Source of the DNA: Tritrichomonas musculus | Lineage: Eukaryota > Parabasalia > Tritrichomonadida > Tritrichomonadidae | Length of the DNA: 64,000 nt | Assembly (NCBI GenBank): GCA_039105265.1 | Contig: JAPFFF010000006.1 | Coordinates: forward strand, 5,642,001-5,706,000 | Direction: 5' to 3' | Part shown: positions 28,954-39,823 of the stretch, one piece after another | Layout of the letters: each line of letters opens with the position of its first letter | Position numbering within the stretch: the first letter of the stretch is position 1 | Made by a program: the position numbers and the translations under genes | Notes under the pieces: generated by a model | Database searches by the model: none | What the model saw: only the letters and a program-made list of their open reading frames with translations | Told to the model about the DNA's origin: nothing

Positions 28954-29279
28954 CTTGCATATTATGCAGGTATGATTTTTATTTTATCTAGAATGGACAT
29001 AAATAATCACATATTCAGAAAAATATTATACAGTACATAGGATATGGTCCAAATTATTTTTTTTAATATCGTTAATGATGTAATTTAATTATTTTATTAT
29101 TCCTAATAAAATATTTTATATATAGAAATTATATATTGCTATTATTTCTAATAAAAATAACAATATATCATGCTGTTTTTTTTTTGAAATAACATTTCAA
29201 ATTTTGAGAGAACGATTCTAAATGGGGAATTTATACTAAAAAAATTGACCTTTGATTCTTTGATAAAAAAATCTTCATT

Positions 29280-32200
29280 ATGAAACAGGCGATTATTCCA
29301 CAGAACGTTCCATTCGATGCAGGTTTGGAGCTTATCTGTGCTCGAATCGCAGCTGTTTGTAAAGCAAACCCTCCTCCTTATATTCATTGTTCGAAAATTA
29401 ATACCTTTATGCTAAATATTAAAGAAATTAGTCAATCAATACAAACACATCATTACGAAACACCAAAGCGTTTACCAATAACTATTCGAAATCATTTTCA
29501 AGGTTTTATTTCAATGCTCGAACAATTTCAGCAGATTCATTCTCACTGCTGTCGTGACACATGCGCACAATTTGCTTTAACAACATCAATGCGTGAAGTT
29601 TATAACGAATTTTTAACAATGAGGAAAGATTCTGCTAAGCATTTAGAAACGCTTGGCTTATCTGATTTAGCTTCTAAAATGATTATTCCAGAAACCGAAC
29701 TACAATCCCAAAATGAAGTTGATGTAAAACGAATTTCAATTATTATTAAACAACTCCGTCGCAGAAGAGATGTTCAACATCGTCCAGATGTAATGAAACA
29801 TTTAGATTGCCGTACAGCTTCTTTAACAGAACTTGGAGTTTCATTAGATGATGAAGACACGGAGATAATTACAATTCCAGAGCTTCCAGCGTCTTTAAAT
29901 TTTTTATTACAGTTTGATGATCTCGAATTTGGTGAAGTAATTGGCTCAGGTCAATCTGGACGCGTAGTTCATGGTTTTATCAAATCGACAGGGGAAGAAG
30001 TTGCCATCAAAGTTTTACATACTCGAATTTTATCCAGTTCCGATCTTGACATGTTTCGTCGCGAAATTTTTACGATGGCAGTTTTATCACATCCCATGCT
30101 AGTTAAATTTTGTGGCTATACCTCTGACAGCCCATTTTGTATAGTTACAGAATATATGTGCAATGGATCTCTCTATGATTTTTTGAAGACTCGAGGAGAT
30201 GAACTCAGTCCCACTGAAAGGACCTTAATAGCACTAGATGTAGCTCGTGGTATGGAATTTCTTCATAGTCGCGGAATAATTCATCGAGATCTGAAAAGTT
30301 TAAATGTACTCCTTGATTCAAAGAAACGAGGCAAGATTGGTGACTTTGGTCTCAGCCGAATCAAAAGTTCAGCCCCAATGACCGGTTTAATTGGCACCAC
30401 TCTCTGGATGGCGCCTGAAGTATTATTATCAACTCCCTTCTACGACGAAAAAGTTGATGTCTATTCTTTTGGCATTTTATTATGGGAACTGTTAACAGGC
30501 AAACCGCCGTACGACAACAACGTTTCCACTGAATTGACACGAGATATCGTTGAACAAAATAAACGGCCGCCGATACCTAAGGACACCCCTGAGCACCTCA
30601 GAAATTTGATCGTTAGTTGCTGGGAAGCCGAACCATCAAAACGGCCGCCATTTCACCAAATAGTGGCCAATTTGAGTGATCCATCGTACCAAATCCCCGG
30701 AAGCGAAAGAATGACCTTCCTCAAGGAGGCAGGACTATCGCGAAGGAACCATGCTTATGCCAGTTCTTCACCTCTGAGCATTAATTCACACGACCTCACT
30801 TTTCGACACATTTCAGACCAACCGTTGTCACTTTTGTGCTATCGTTTCAACGATAATCCACTCCGCGCAGTCAGGCGAATCAGCGAGGCAATCTCGGCGG
30901 GCAACATTGAGCACATAAACAGCAGCCTGAATCAGCTGTTGGCATCGTCAAGGTCAAAAGATGTCGATTGGTCGACGGTTATGCCAGCTTTCTTAGAAGT
31001 TGTAATGAAATGCCCAATAAAGTTCAAAAATAGACTCCTCCAGACTTTCTTCGAGCTCATCGAGAGGCCTGGCAGCATCGACTACGCGAATACTAAGATC
31101 ATATCACAACAGCTAACCGTTAACCGTCGAAAAAATGAAGATGCTGATGACATTGAAAAAGTGAAAAATTTGAATGAGTCAACTTTGAACTTGATTCTAA
31201 TGAACTTGAACTTCCAGAAATATCCGGCACTTTTTCAACAGGATGTAATTGAAGGGTTACTTGGCCTGTCAAAACATCCACAGCAGCCGATAAGAATTAA
31301 GGCCCTCCTTCTGCTATTTGACATCGCAAAAACAGACATTGAATTATGCTCAAATATTGAATTCATAAATGGCTTCTTGAATTTTACACTCAGAAAATTA
31401 CCGACCAATTTTCTTCAGAATATTTTAACGGTCGCCGAAATAATTCTGCAAATAATTCAATCAATTGACAACAAGGTGATTGAACGGTTGATCATGCTCA
31501 TGAAAATTTTACAACCGCCATTATTACCGTTACTATCGGCCTGTATTGAAGAGTGCTTTAAATTTGAGAACGTCATGCTGAATTTTTCAGGGTCTATTTG
31601 GCTGACCGCTGTTTCAAATTTTGACTCATTCATGCCACTTTTTCTTCACTTTAGAGACACTTTACCTAACAATTACCCAGACATCGCAAAAGCACTTTGC
31701 TTGGCCTCTGAAAAATCTGACACTGCCCTTGAAACGCTCATATCGTTCTGCAACATCCACGAGTGCATGGTGCTTGAGACGGGGAAGAGGCTGCCAATCA
31801 ACAGCAGCAACCACAAGCTGCTGACAAAGCTCTATTTGATCATTGTTGATTTTGACGAAGTCTACGACAGTTTGACGCGGATATACGAGTTCTATGCAGT
31901 TTCAGTGTATCTACTGAATTCGGATAAGATTGACAAGGTCTGTTCGATTTTCAAATCACACCAATTCAATAGCGAGTATCTGATTCAATCGAATCTTTGT
32001 GAGACAATCACAAACATCTTCATTTCATTGAATCAAAAAATGTCATCCAAAAACACAAAGAATGACAGCACAGACAACTTGTCATTGCAACCAACAAGAA
32101 CATCGTCTACCCCTTCTTTCGTGGCAGTGGGATCAAATGCTTCTGTCAACAGTAGTTTGAATAATCTATCGTCAAATTCATCTGATGTTAAAGAGATGAA

Positions 32201-32936
32201 CTCTCTTGGCGATTCTTCATCTGAGTCTATTTCGAACAATAATGATTCTTCTCTCATTCCACACTCATCATTATTGAATTCTTTTCAATTGAGCTTCTCA
32301 AAATCGACATTGAAAATCATTGAAAAATATCAAGTTTCAATTATGTCGTTAATTTTCACTATTTCTTGTAAAATTAATGTGCCTGAGTTAAGACCTTGTA
32401 TTCCTTTCTTGTTCGACATTCTTGAAAATAACCGCTCACACATTCAAAATTTGAATATCAATTCAAATTCCATTCAAAATTTGAATGGTAATTCAAATTC
32501 TTTATCTCAACCTTTCTCGTCTTTTCCACATTCCCATTCTTCCCCTTCTTCTGCTACTAACTCTTCCACTTCTTTGTCTAATAATTCACCACAGCATCGT
32601 AAGGAAAGTATCATGCATTTGGCGTTCCTCTGTCTCTGCGTGTTCGCTAAGTACGGAACCGAGAATTTCGATTTCAATTTGCTGACTTTGTTCGCTGCTA
32701 AATACGTAAATTACGAGAATCAGATATCTCAGGACGCATCAGCTTTCGAACTTACTTCTTACGCTGCTTCGATATCTAATTTGGACGACGTTATCGGCGT
32801 CTTCTTCTTTTACTTGAAGAACGAGAAGCAGACAGCTGTCGCAAATTTCGGGAAAATGCTCATAAAACTGGCAGAGAAAAATAGCAAAAATGTCTCACCA
32901 GCTAATATTAATAGATTGAAGTCTATTTTTCAATAA
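29280..32936 (+). CDS. TKL-family protein kinase with long helical-repeat C terminus
   Basis: At 1218 residues. An N-terminal helical region (1-200) is followed by a complete kinase domain at about 213-470: IGSGQSGRV (221-229), VAIK with Lys 244, Glu 262, HRDLKSLN (335-342), DFG (355-357), APE (378-380) and DVYSFGILLWELLTGKPPY. All catalytic residues are present, so it should be active. The CSS of sequence features (RREIFTMAVLSHPMLVKFCG, HRDLKS) is TKL. Residues about 520-960 are alpha-helical repeats of ARM/HEAT type, followed by Ser/Asn-rich linkers and a final helical block. This 'TKL kinase + ARM' layout is a large trichomonad/amoeba family of unknown pathways. From about 30500 codon use is much richer in G and C than in the kinase domain or neighbours. 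Confidence 0.92.
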   Translation: MKQAIIPQNVPFDAGLELICARIAAVCKANPPPYIHCSKINTFMLNIKEISQSIQTHHYETPKRLPITIRNHFQGFISMLEQFQQIHSHCCRDTCAQFALTTSMREVYNEFLTMRKDSAKHLETLGLSDLASKMIIPETELQSQNEVDVKRISIIIKQLRRRRDVQHRPDVMKHLDCRTASLTELGVSLDDEDTEIITIPELPASLNFLLQFDDLEFGEVIGSGQSGRVVHGFIKSTGEEVAIKVLHTRILSSSDLDMFRREIFTMAVLSHPMLVKFCGYTSDSPFCIVTEYMCNGSLYDFLKTRGDELSPTERTLIALDVARGMEFLHSRGIIHRDLKSLNVLLDSKKRGKIGDFGLSRIKSSAPMTGLIGTTLWMAPEVLLSTPFYDEKVDVYSFGILLWELLTGKPPYDNNVSTELTRDIVEQNKRPPIPKDTPEHLRNLIVSCWEAEPSKRPPFHQIVANLSDPSYQIPGSERMTFLKEAGLSRRNHAYASSSPLSINSHDLTFRHISDQPLSLLCYRFNDNPLRAVRRISEAISAGNIEHINSSLNQLLASSRSKDVDWSTVMPAFLEVVMKCPIKFKNRLLQTFFELIERPGSIDYANTKIISQQLTVNRRKNEDADDIEKVKNLNESTLNLILMNLNFQKYPALFQQDVIEGLLGLSKHPQQPIRIKALLLLFDIAKTDIELCSNIEFINGFLNFTLRKLPTNFLQNILTVAEIILQIIQSIDNKVIERLIMLMKILQPPLLPLLSACIEECFKFENVMLNFSGSIWLTAVSNFDSFMPLFLHFRDTLPNNYPDIAKALCLASEKSDTALETLISFCNIHECMVLETGKRLPINSSNHKLLTKLYLIIVDFDEVYDSLTRIYEFYAVSVYLLNSDKIDKVCSIFKSHQFNSEYLIQSNLCETITNIFISLNQKMSSKNTKNDSTDNLSLQPTRTSSTPSFVAVGSNASVNSSLNNLSSNSSDVKEMNSLGDSSSESISNNNDSSLIPHSSLLNSFQLSFSKSTLKIIEKYQVSIMSLIFTISCKINVPELRPCIPFLFDILENNRSHIQNLNINSNSIQNLNGNSNSLSQPFSSFPHSHSSPSSATNSSTSLSNNSPQHRKESIMHLAFLCLCVFAKYGTENFDFNLLTLFAAKYVNYENQISQDASAFELTSYAASISNLDDVIGVFFFYLKNEKQTAVANFGKMLIKLAEKNSKNVSPANINRLKSIFQ

Positions 32937-33332
32937 AATTGTTTGTTAGCGTCAATTTTTTTTATTTTTATTTTTTATTTTTTACTTTTTGTCAACTTCA
33001 AAGGTCAAAGTTAAGGTGAATTTTATATATTAATTTATAAAATTAGAGAAAATATCAGACATTCAAAAACCTAGTCACATCTCTGCCAATAGAACATAAT
33101 CCAAACTATACAGGATTTGTTTTATTTTTTTAAACTGAAAAACTTATACTTTTTTAAATGAAAAAAAGATATCAATATTATTTCATTTATATAATTTGCT
33201 TAAATAATTTATTATTAATTCAAATAGCAAAAATATAATAAATAGATGATTTTCAAAAACAAAAAGATGCTAGAACAAAAATAAAAAGAATATGGAAAAA
33301 CGAAAATCATCATTAAAATATAAGAAAAATGA

Positions 33333-34508
33333 TTAAAAGATTGAGTTTTTGGTCTTTCTTTCTCGTGTCGAGATAAACGAGGATTGCTGACTTTGCTTTT
33401 TAGTATCTCTTAAATGCAAATATGCAGCTGAAATTTGATCTTTGGTCTGTTTCAATTCGTTCTTGATGTAATTAACTTGATCTCTTTCGCCTTGCACTTG
33501 CTTTTGAATATGCTGCATTTTGAGCATTTCTTTATTTTCAGCAGCAATCTTTCGTCCAACAGCATCATCTTTCGTTGCATTTGCTGCACTAATTTGGTTA
33601 CTTCCAAATCCTTCTCTAGTGACAGTATCCAATTCTCTCTTGAGTTTTTCAATATCATGTGTAATTCTAGCTAGTTGTTGGCTACCTTGCTTAGAAACAG
33701 ATTGATAGTATTTTTGAAGGTTTTGATAACGAACTGCCATCGTTTCTGTTTCAACATCGGCTGTTTGCTTTTCTTTTTCAAGTTGCCTTTTAACAGTGTC
33801 GATGTGAGTTTGATAATCTTTATCACGTGCTTTCATGTCGTTTTCTAATTTTCTGATTATTGTTGTATGCTCTACTTGTTTAACTTGGATCTTAGTTGCT
33901 AATTCAGATATTCTTAAACGAACATCTGAAGAATTTTCGCGTCTTTTTCCTTGTAAGTCTGAAATTTCTTTTTCTAAAAGAAGGAAGCGTTGCTTATATG
34001 CTGAAGTGACTTGTTTCTTTTTCAATGTTTTTTGAAGTTGTTTAGATTCGGCATTCATTATTGATTCCTGTATTTTTGCTTTCTCTATTTCGACCTTTCT
34101 TTCTAAATTAGCAATCTTTGCTTCGTCACTCAATAAGATAATCTCATTTGATTTTTGGGCATATTGACGATTATCTTCAACACCTTTTTGTAAACTATGC
34201 TCAAACATTTCCCTTTCTTCTTCGTATTCACGTAAAATTTGCTCAATTTCTTGATGTTGCTCTTGCTGTTGTTCCGCCAATCCGTCATCTCTGATTTTCT
34301 TTGCTTTCTCAATTTCTACAGCAATTTCTTTAAGTTCTTTTTCATGGCGAACCTTTTCTTCTTCAACTTGAGCATATATTTTTTCGAGATTTGATTCAGC
34401 TTCATTTATTTGCTCTTGAATGCGAAGAATTTCTGGATCTTCTGCTTCTGCTGCATCCGAATCATCCGAATTGTCTTGGAATGCAGATAGATGAAAAGAA
34501 CTCGACAT
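33333..34508 (-). CDS. Long coiled-coil protein (hypothetical, cytoskeletal type)
   Basis: At 391 residues. After a short Ser/Asp-rich head (MSSSFHLSAFQDNSDDSDAA) nearly the whole chain is continuous Glu/Lys/Gln-rich coiled coil (INEAESNLEKIYAQVEEEKV, LERKVEIEKAKIQ, ISDLQGKRRENSSDVRL). The tail (QQSSFISTRERKTKNSIF) is basic and polar. It resembles flagellar or basal-body coiled-coil proteins, of which trichomonads have many for their axostyle, costa and flagella, but no specific signature is visible. No membrane segment. The start at 34508 precedes the head directly. Confidence 0.75.
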   Translation of the reverse strand: MSSSFHLSAFQDNSDDSDAAEAEDPEILRIQEQINEAESNLEKIYAQVEEEKVRHEKELKEIAVEIEKAKKIRDDGLAEQQQEQHQEIEQILREYEEEREMFEHSLQKGVEDNRQYAQKSNEIILLSDEAKIANLERKVEIEKAKIQESIMNAESKQLQKTLKKKQVTSAYKQRFLLLEKEISDLQGKRRENSSDVRLRISELATKIQVKQVEHTTIIRKLENDMKARDKDYQTHIDTVKRQLEKEKQTADVETETMAVRYQNLQKYYQSVSKQGSQQLARITHDIEKLKRELDTVTREGFGSNQISAANATKDDAVGRKIAAENKEMLKMQHIQKQVQGERDQVNYIKNELKQTKDQISAAYLHLRDTKKQSQQSSFISTRERKTKNSIF

Positions 34509-35828
34509 GGGATTAAATAATCTAAACGGATGAAGATTTCTTTTTTTAAATTATTGCTATTTTTGCAAAAATGAAATAACTAAAAAACAAAAAGATACCT
34601 TTAATACATCATGCTCTTTTATATTTACTATTTATTTTTTTCGAAGAGCTTATATCTTTTTTTATTTAATATTGGATTAAGAAAATTTCTAAAAATTAAT
34701 ATGTAAAGTTTTATTAAATAATCCCAACAAATCCAAATTAGCTATTTTTCCTTTTTTTATTTGATTTGAAAATCATTTTTCTCAATCATATATTTTCTAT
34801 TCACTTCTTTTTCAAAAAGTGAACAATCAATATATTGATTTTCAAAAATAGAGGCAATTATACTAATAAGAAAGCTATAAACATCATTATTCACATTGAT
34901 ATTAACATATTAATACTATAGTAAATAAAAACAATGAAAATAATTCAAATTATTTACTCTTATAAATTCTTCAATATTTTCAATATCATCCAAAAAGAGT
35001 TTTTGAATTAAAAGTTAGAAATAAATACTATTTACATGTTATATTTAAAATTTATTCTGAAAAAAGAATTTTGATGATAAATAATAAAGCTTATTCTATT
35101 ATATTGCACCAAAAAAAAATTTGTTATATAGGAAATAATGTTAGAGATATAGATCAAGAAGTTATGGCTTCATTAATTGAATAAAAAAAGAAAAAGTTCG
35201 ACCGAAATTTTGGGATAATATACGATTAAATTAAATACAATTTTTAAATTTTCTCTGAAAAAGTGATTAATCGTATGGATTATATTAAAATTTTATTTTT
35301 TGTTTAATTTTAAACTAAAAACGACATAATCACCGATACATTTCATTAAAATCAATAAAAATAGAGGAATTTATTGACATTGATACAAAACATAATTTTT
35401 TGCTGACATTTTCCTTATTAACTCATATACTCTTTGATTATTATACATTTTACGTTAAATAAAAAACTAAAAATTTATTTTTTTACGTAATAAATTAATA
35501 CAGAAGGAAATAAAAGCATTTGGTTATTCTGTTAACTTTTTAAATGACATTTTCAAAAAGTTCCATTTTTTTTCTTTGCTTTTTTCCCAAATTTCGATTA
35601 TCTCGACATTTTATTTAAAATAAAGATATTTAAAATATTAATCAATGCTTTTTTATGAAAATTAATATCAAAAATCTTTTTTTAATAAAAAGAATTAACA
35701 TGAATATGAAGATGGAAATGCTCGATTTCCAAATTTTCGTTTTTTATTTCAATTGAAATTTACGATATATTATTGAATTATAATCAACATGGGAAACTAA
35801 GATCATTTCTTATTTTAACATCATTCAT
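34509..35828. other. Intergenic, no gene seen
   Basis: About 1.3 kb, strongly AT-rich. It contains TTTTTCAAAAAGTGAA near 34811 and CAAAAAGT near 35565, like the promoter-associated motif elsewhere, but no gene start follows at the expected distance. No tandem repeat or RNA gene seen. Confidence 0.5.
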
Positions 35829-36697
35829 ATGAGTAAGCCATTTACTACAAAAACAAAAATATCAGAAGTGATCAATGATCCTGCATTTAGAAACTATGGA
35901 CGACTGATATTCCCGACCAATGGATATGCAAGTGGCAGCTCACTAGGAGATCTGAGTTTAATATGGTATAGTAATATTGATTCAAAAAAGACAGTTGAAA
36001 TTGTTAATTATATGAAAGAAAAAGCACTTTCAGGATCAAAGATCTTTTATGATATTTATGATGATCAGCAAAAACGAAAAGATCCATCAAAGAAAAATAC
36101 AGGATTATTCTTCTTTAAAGGAAATGATCTCGCTAGGTTTGCTATTTGTAATGCTGGTGGTGGATTTGCATATGTTGGTGCAATGCATGATAGTTTCCCA
36201 CACGCACTCGAGCTTTCAAAAAGAGGATATAATGCATTCGCTTTAATATATCGTCCTAATGCAAATTTGGCATGCATTGATCTTTCAAACGCAATAAAAT
36301 TTGTCTTTGAACATGCTAACGAACTTAAAATCGATACATCTTGCTATTCACTGTGGGGAGGATCTGCAGGGGCTAGAATGGCAGCTTATTTGGGATCTTA
36401 TGGAACTTCAGGATTTTGTGATTTTAACTTGCCTCGTCCAGGTAGTGTAATCATGCAATATACGGGCCACTCAGACTGTTCACAGAATGATCCACCAACA
36501 TATAATTGCGTTGGGACTAATGATTGGATTGCTGATTGGGAAACTATGAAATTGAGAATAGATTGAAAAAAATGGGGATAGATGCTGAATTTCATAAATA
36601 TGAAGGCCTCTCACATGGTTTCGGATTAGGAACAGGAACTATTGCTGAAGGTTGGATTAATGATGCAATTGCTTTTTGGGAAAGACAAATGAAGTAA
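35829..36697 (+). pseudogene. Bacterial-type alpha/beta hydrolase with a late frameshift
   Basis: The first 245 codons read a full BD-FAE-like alpha/beta hydrolase: NAGGGFAYVGAMHDSFPHAL (oxyanion region), LKIDTSCYSLWGGSAGARMA with nucleophile Ser, and GTNDWIADW with the acid Asp. The frame then stops at 36564-36566. One frame over, the expected end continues: KKMGIDAEFHKYEGLSHGFG carries the catalytic His, then IAEGWINDAIAFWERQMK and TAA at 36697. So a single shift near 36545-36560 removes the His. It is either a young pseudogene or an assembly error at the A run. The family is typical of gut bacteria and resembles the hydrolase at 1-789 in ecology, so lateral transfer is likely. No signal peptide. 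Substrate unknown (esterase/deacetylase). Confidence 0.8.
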
Positions 36698-36773
36698 ATT
36701 TATATAAACCATACAATAATTCAAATAAAAGTTCGTTTTTATATTCAATTAAAAATACGTTATTTTATTATTT

Positions 36774-37937
36774 TCAGTCTATCTTCTTTAATGAAGCTTT
36801 TTCATTAAAGCACATATAAGTCATATAAATTGCAATTAACAAGACTAAAATGGGTGGTATAAATACAACAAAAACAGGATTTCCTTGTGATTTTTGATTA
36901 TAATACATAGTTTTAAATGGGCTAAATAGTCCGATTCCAGGCCCTTGGGGCTTAACTAAGTTTAAAGAAACATTGTTGGCCCAATTATAAACAGTCTGTG
37001 AATCTCTAGTTTTCTCACGATAAACCCAGAAAAGCTTCATGTAGCGATTATATATTACATACTGAACATCAGTTGTATTAAGATCAATATCAACAAGTCT
37101 GCAGAACCAAGGACTTGATTGACAATCTGTTTTTGTTACTGGATATAGACTTGACACTTTTTCACAAGAATCAAAAGTATTATGATCAATAGGCTTGGAA
37201 ATATTTGTTACTCGAATGAAAGAGCTAACATTGTGTACTATGAAAAAGTTCATAATATACGAGTTTACTTCTGCTAAGAAAGGAACTGATCTTATGAGTA
37301 TAAATTTGGTAAGCTGTACTTCATCCCAATCACTCGAGAACGTTTCATTTCGGTTTATTTCATTGTAAACAATCATTTCAGCAGACTTTATTGAATCATC
37401 ACCATAATATATAAATCTTAAATCTGAACTTCTAAATTGAGAAGCAACATTTTTTGCTATTTTTAATGAATTAGAATCTTTATCATTGATTTTGAAGAAA
37501 ATCACACTTGATATACTTGCAGTCTTTGTGAAATTTTCTATTTCGGATATATCATTAATTGGGAGCAATGGAAAATTAAGTTGCTTTTTAATAAACATTC
37601 TAAAATGAGGTATTGTTCGACTTCCATGATATGTTAATGGCGATTTACTAACTGAATCAATCCAATATAATCGAGGATAATTTTCTCCTTCAAACTGCTT
37701 ACAAGTTTTTCTATTTGATTCACATTCAATATCAGCAATGCTGATAACTCCATCATATTCATTTATTTCAGCTAATTCATTCCAAGTTGGCTCAAGTTCT
37801 TTGCAATGAGGACACCAGCTAGCCCATAGCTTTAAAAAAACTGGGAGATTAGTTGAATTAATAAATTCAGTAAAATTATCATCTGCTAAATGAACAGGTG
37901 CTGCAGCTATAAAAGAAAAATATAATATTAAAAACAT
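36774..37937 (-). CDS. ER membrane thioredoxin (TMX/PDI-like)
   Basis: At 387 residues. A signal peptide (MFLILYFSFIAAAP) leads into a thioredoxin domain with FLKLWASWCPHCKELEPTW (CPHC at 42-45), the redox motif of PDIs. A second, redox-inactive thioredoxin-like stretch follows (about 130-330) with several NxT/NxS glycosylation sequons. A membrane helix lies at about 352-375 (PVFVVFIPPILVLLIAIYMT). The cytosolic tail NEKASLKKID ends in a KKxx dilysine ER-retrieval signal. It should oxidise or isomerise disulphides in the ER lumen. Its layout is that of TMX-family oxidoreductases. The start is directly at the signal peptide. Confidence 0.88.
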   Translation of the reverse strand: MFLILYFSFIAAAPVHLADDNFTEFINSTNLPVFLKLWASWCPHCKELEPTWNELAEINEYDGVISIADIECESNRKTCKQFEGENYPRLYWIDSVSKSPLTYHGSRTIPHFRMFIKKQLNFPLLPINDISEIENFTKTASISSVIFFKINDKDSNSLKIAKNVASQFRSSDLRFIYYGDDSIKSAEMIVYNEINRNETFSSDWDEVQLTKFILIRSVPFLAEVNSYIMNFFIVHNVSSFIRVTNISKPIDHNTFDSCEKVSSLYPVTKTDCQSSPWFCRLVDIDLNTTDVQYVIYNRYMKLFWVYREKTRDSQTVYNWANNVSLNLVKPQGPGIGLFSPFKTMYYNQKSQGNPVFVVFIPPILVLLIAIYMTYMCFNEKASLKKID

Positions 37938-38130
37938 TTTATTCTATCATTATAAAAAGTTGATCGAATTATAGAAAATTAAAAAATTTTACATTGAAAA
38001 AGTTTACATAAAAATACATATATAAGCAAAATATACCAACAAATAAGATAAATAAAATAAAAATAAAATAAAAATTTTGATAAGATGTCTATTTATTAAA
38101 TTAATATATATCATCTGATTAGAACCATAT

Positions 38131-39675
38131 TTAATCAATTTTTTCAATGACTGAGCCGAAATATTCAAGTGCTGAAACATTTAAATGAAAATTACTTCCA
38201 GTATTGCGACCAATTTGCTGTAATCTAAGATATCTAAAATAGTCATCATCTCCCAAACCTTGAATATCAAATGTATTAGAGGCATTTGCATTGTTTAGTG
38301 ATTGCTCTTTCTTTCTAATATCTAAAGTTTTCCATATTTTCTGATCATTTGAACCTTCAATACACCATTTCTTTAAATGATTGCCATCTACTCCACAATC
38401 TCTTCTACTTCGAAGAGAATAATGAGATGGCTTCACTTTTCTGTCTTTGAAATCATAGCAGATCCATGCATTTTCTTCATTATTTGATGCAAAGTAAAGA
38501 TAACTTTCGAAATTTGCAGCATTCTTGGGACTACAAGATTCGACATAAACTGAAGAAGAAGTAATTTCAACAACACCTTTATCATGAACATTTCCTTTGT
38601 ATTGCTCTTGTAGGTGATGAATTATTCCTTTAAATTGAAATTGAGTATTACCTTTATAGGGAATTTGAAGAATATGTGTTAAATAGAAATATCGTTTTGG
38701 AGTAGTTGAAAGTGGCTCCTCTTCTTTACTTTTAAGAGAAGAACGCATTACATAATAGAAGCATTTGATTAATTTTTTCCATATCGGATAAGTAATTTCA
38801 TCAGGAGAAAAATTTTTTAAGAATCTATTGAATTTTTTTTCAGATAATTCAGAAAATTCAATAAGCTCATAGAATGATATGATATTAAAATCATCCGAAT
38901 TTTCATCACTTTCTTCTTCTTCGTCATCGAAAAGTTCATTAATAAATTGAAATAATGAATCTTCACTTTCGATTACAAGTTTGTCATGTGAAATAATTGA
39001 ATATAAAATTGATTTTGGAAGCTTGGCGAGGTCGGATTGTTCAATTGAATAAAAATGACTTGATATATACTCAATGGCTTGATTTTCATTAATAAAAGGG
39101 AAGAATTGATTTTTTTTAGTATTTTGTAAATATAATAAGTATATATCAATATTAGTTTCGTTAATGCTTTGCGGAAAAAGATTACTAATTAATTGAAAAA
39201 GTTCATCATTCCCAATAATCATCGATAGAATTTGTAATTTAGTAGCAGTTTTTATATCTATATCAATTTGTTGTCCTCTTGAAATTTGAATTAAAATATT
39301 CATTATTTCTTCGTTGAAGATATCATCAAAGAATAAATCTTGCTGTTGGCTTTTTGACTCATCATATTCATTAATGAAATCATCATTACTATCTTCTTCA
39401 TCATTGCTACTTGAATTACTTGTTGAATTAATTTGATGAAAAATCTTTAATGAGCTTTTATCTGATAATATATTATGGAAAATGTCACTAAAATTAAAAG
39501 AAGTTATTGTTGGATCGGAAAGATGGAGTTTGTATATTCGAGGTGAAATAAAATCTGCCAATAATCTATTCATATTGATTTCTTTTTTTCCAAAAATAAA
39601 TTTAAAATCATCATTTTCTGTAAAAACAATATTTTTCAATCCTGATGCAGAAATGATAAGTGATTTCTTTTCCAT
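38131..39675 (-). CDS. BTB/BACK-like protein with C-terminal F5/8-type C (discoidin) domain
   Basis: At 514 residues. The N-terminal part has the trichomonad/amoeba style MEKKSLIISASGLKNIVFTE, then a BTB-like stretch (FKFIFGKKEINMNRLLADFI) with an acidic Ser/Asp insert, and a BACK-like helical middle (YISSHFYSIEQSDLAKLP). The C-terminal domain from about residue 345 is a discoidin fold: NAWICYDFKDRKVKPSHYSL, RSRRDCGVDGNHLKKWCIEG, SNDQKIWKTLDIRK and FRYLRLQQIGRN. No signal peptide, so it acts in the cytosol or nucleus, unlike animal discoidin proteins. Large families with this layout exist in Trichomonas and are usually called 'F5/8 type C domain containing'. Function unknown; BTB suggests a Cullin-3 adaptor or a dimeriser. 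Confidence 0.8.
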   Translation of the reverse strand: MEKKSLIISASGLKNIVFTENDDFKFIFGKKEINMNRLLADFISPRIYKLHLSDPTITSFNFSDIFHNILSDKSSLKIFHQINSTSNSSSNDEEDSNDDFINEYDESKSQQQDLFFDDIFNEEIMNILIQISRGQQIDIDIKTATKLQILSMIIGNDELFQLISNLFPQSINETNIDIYLLYLQNTKKNQFFPFINENQAIEYISSHFYSIEQSDLAKLPKSILYSIISHDKLVIESEDSLFQFINELFDDEEEESDENSDDFNIISFYELIEFSELSEKKFNRFLKNFSPDEITYPIWKKLIKCFYYVMRSSLKSKEEEPLSTTPKRYFYLTHILQIPYKGNTQFQFKGIIHHLQEQYKGNVHDKGVVEITSSSVYVESCSPKNAANFESYLYFASNNEENAWICYDFKDRKVKPSHYSLRSRRDCGVDGNHLKKWCIEGSNDQKIWKTLDIRKKEQSLNNANASNTFDIQGLGDDDYFRYLRLQQIGRNTGSNFHLNVSALEYFGSVIEKID

Positions 39676-39823
39676 ATTTTTTTTTTCTTTTTCAAAAAGT
39701 ATTCAAGCCTTTGAGAAATCTTTGAATTATTTTATCTGAAAAATAGCATATCACTCACACTTTTTCATAAATAAAAATAAAATTCCATATCCAATATTAT
39801 ATCATTTTTAATTACAATTAATG

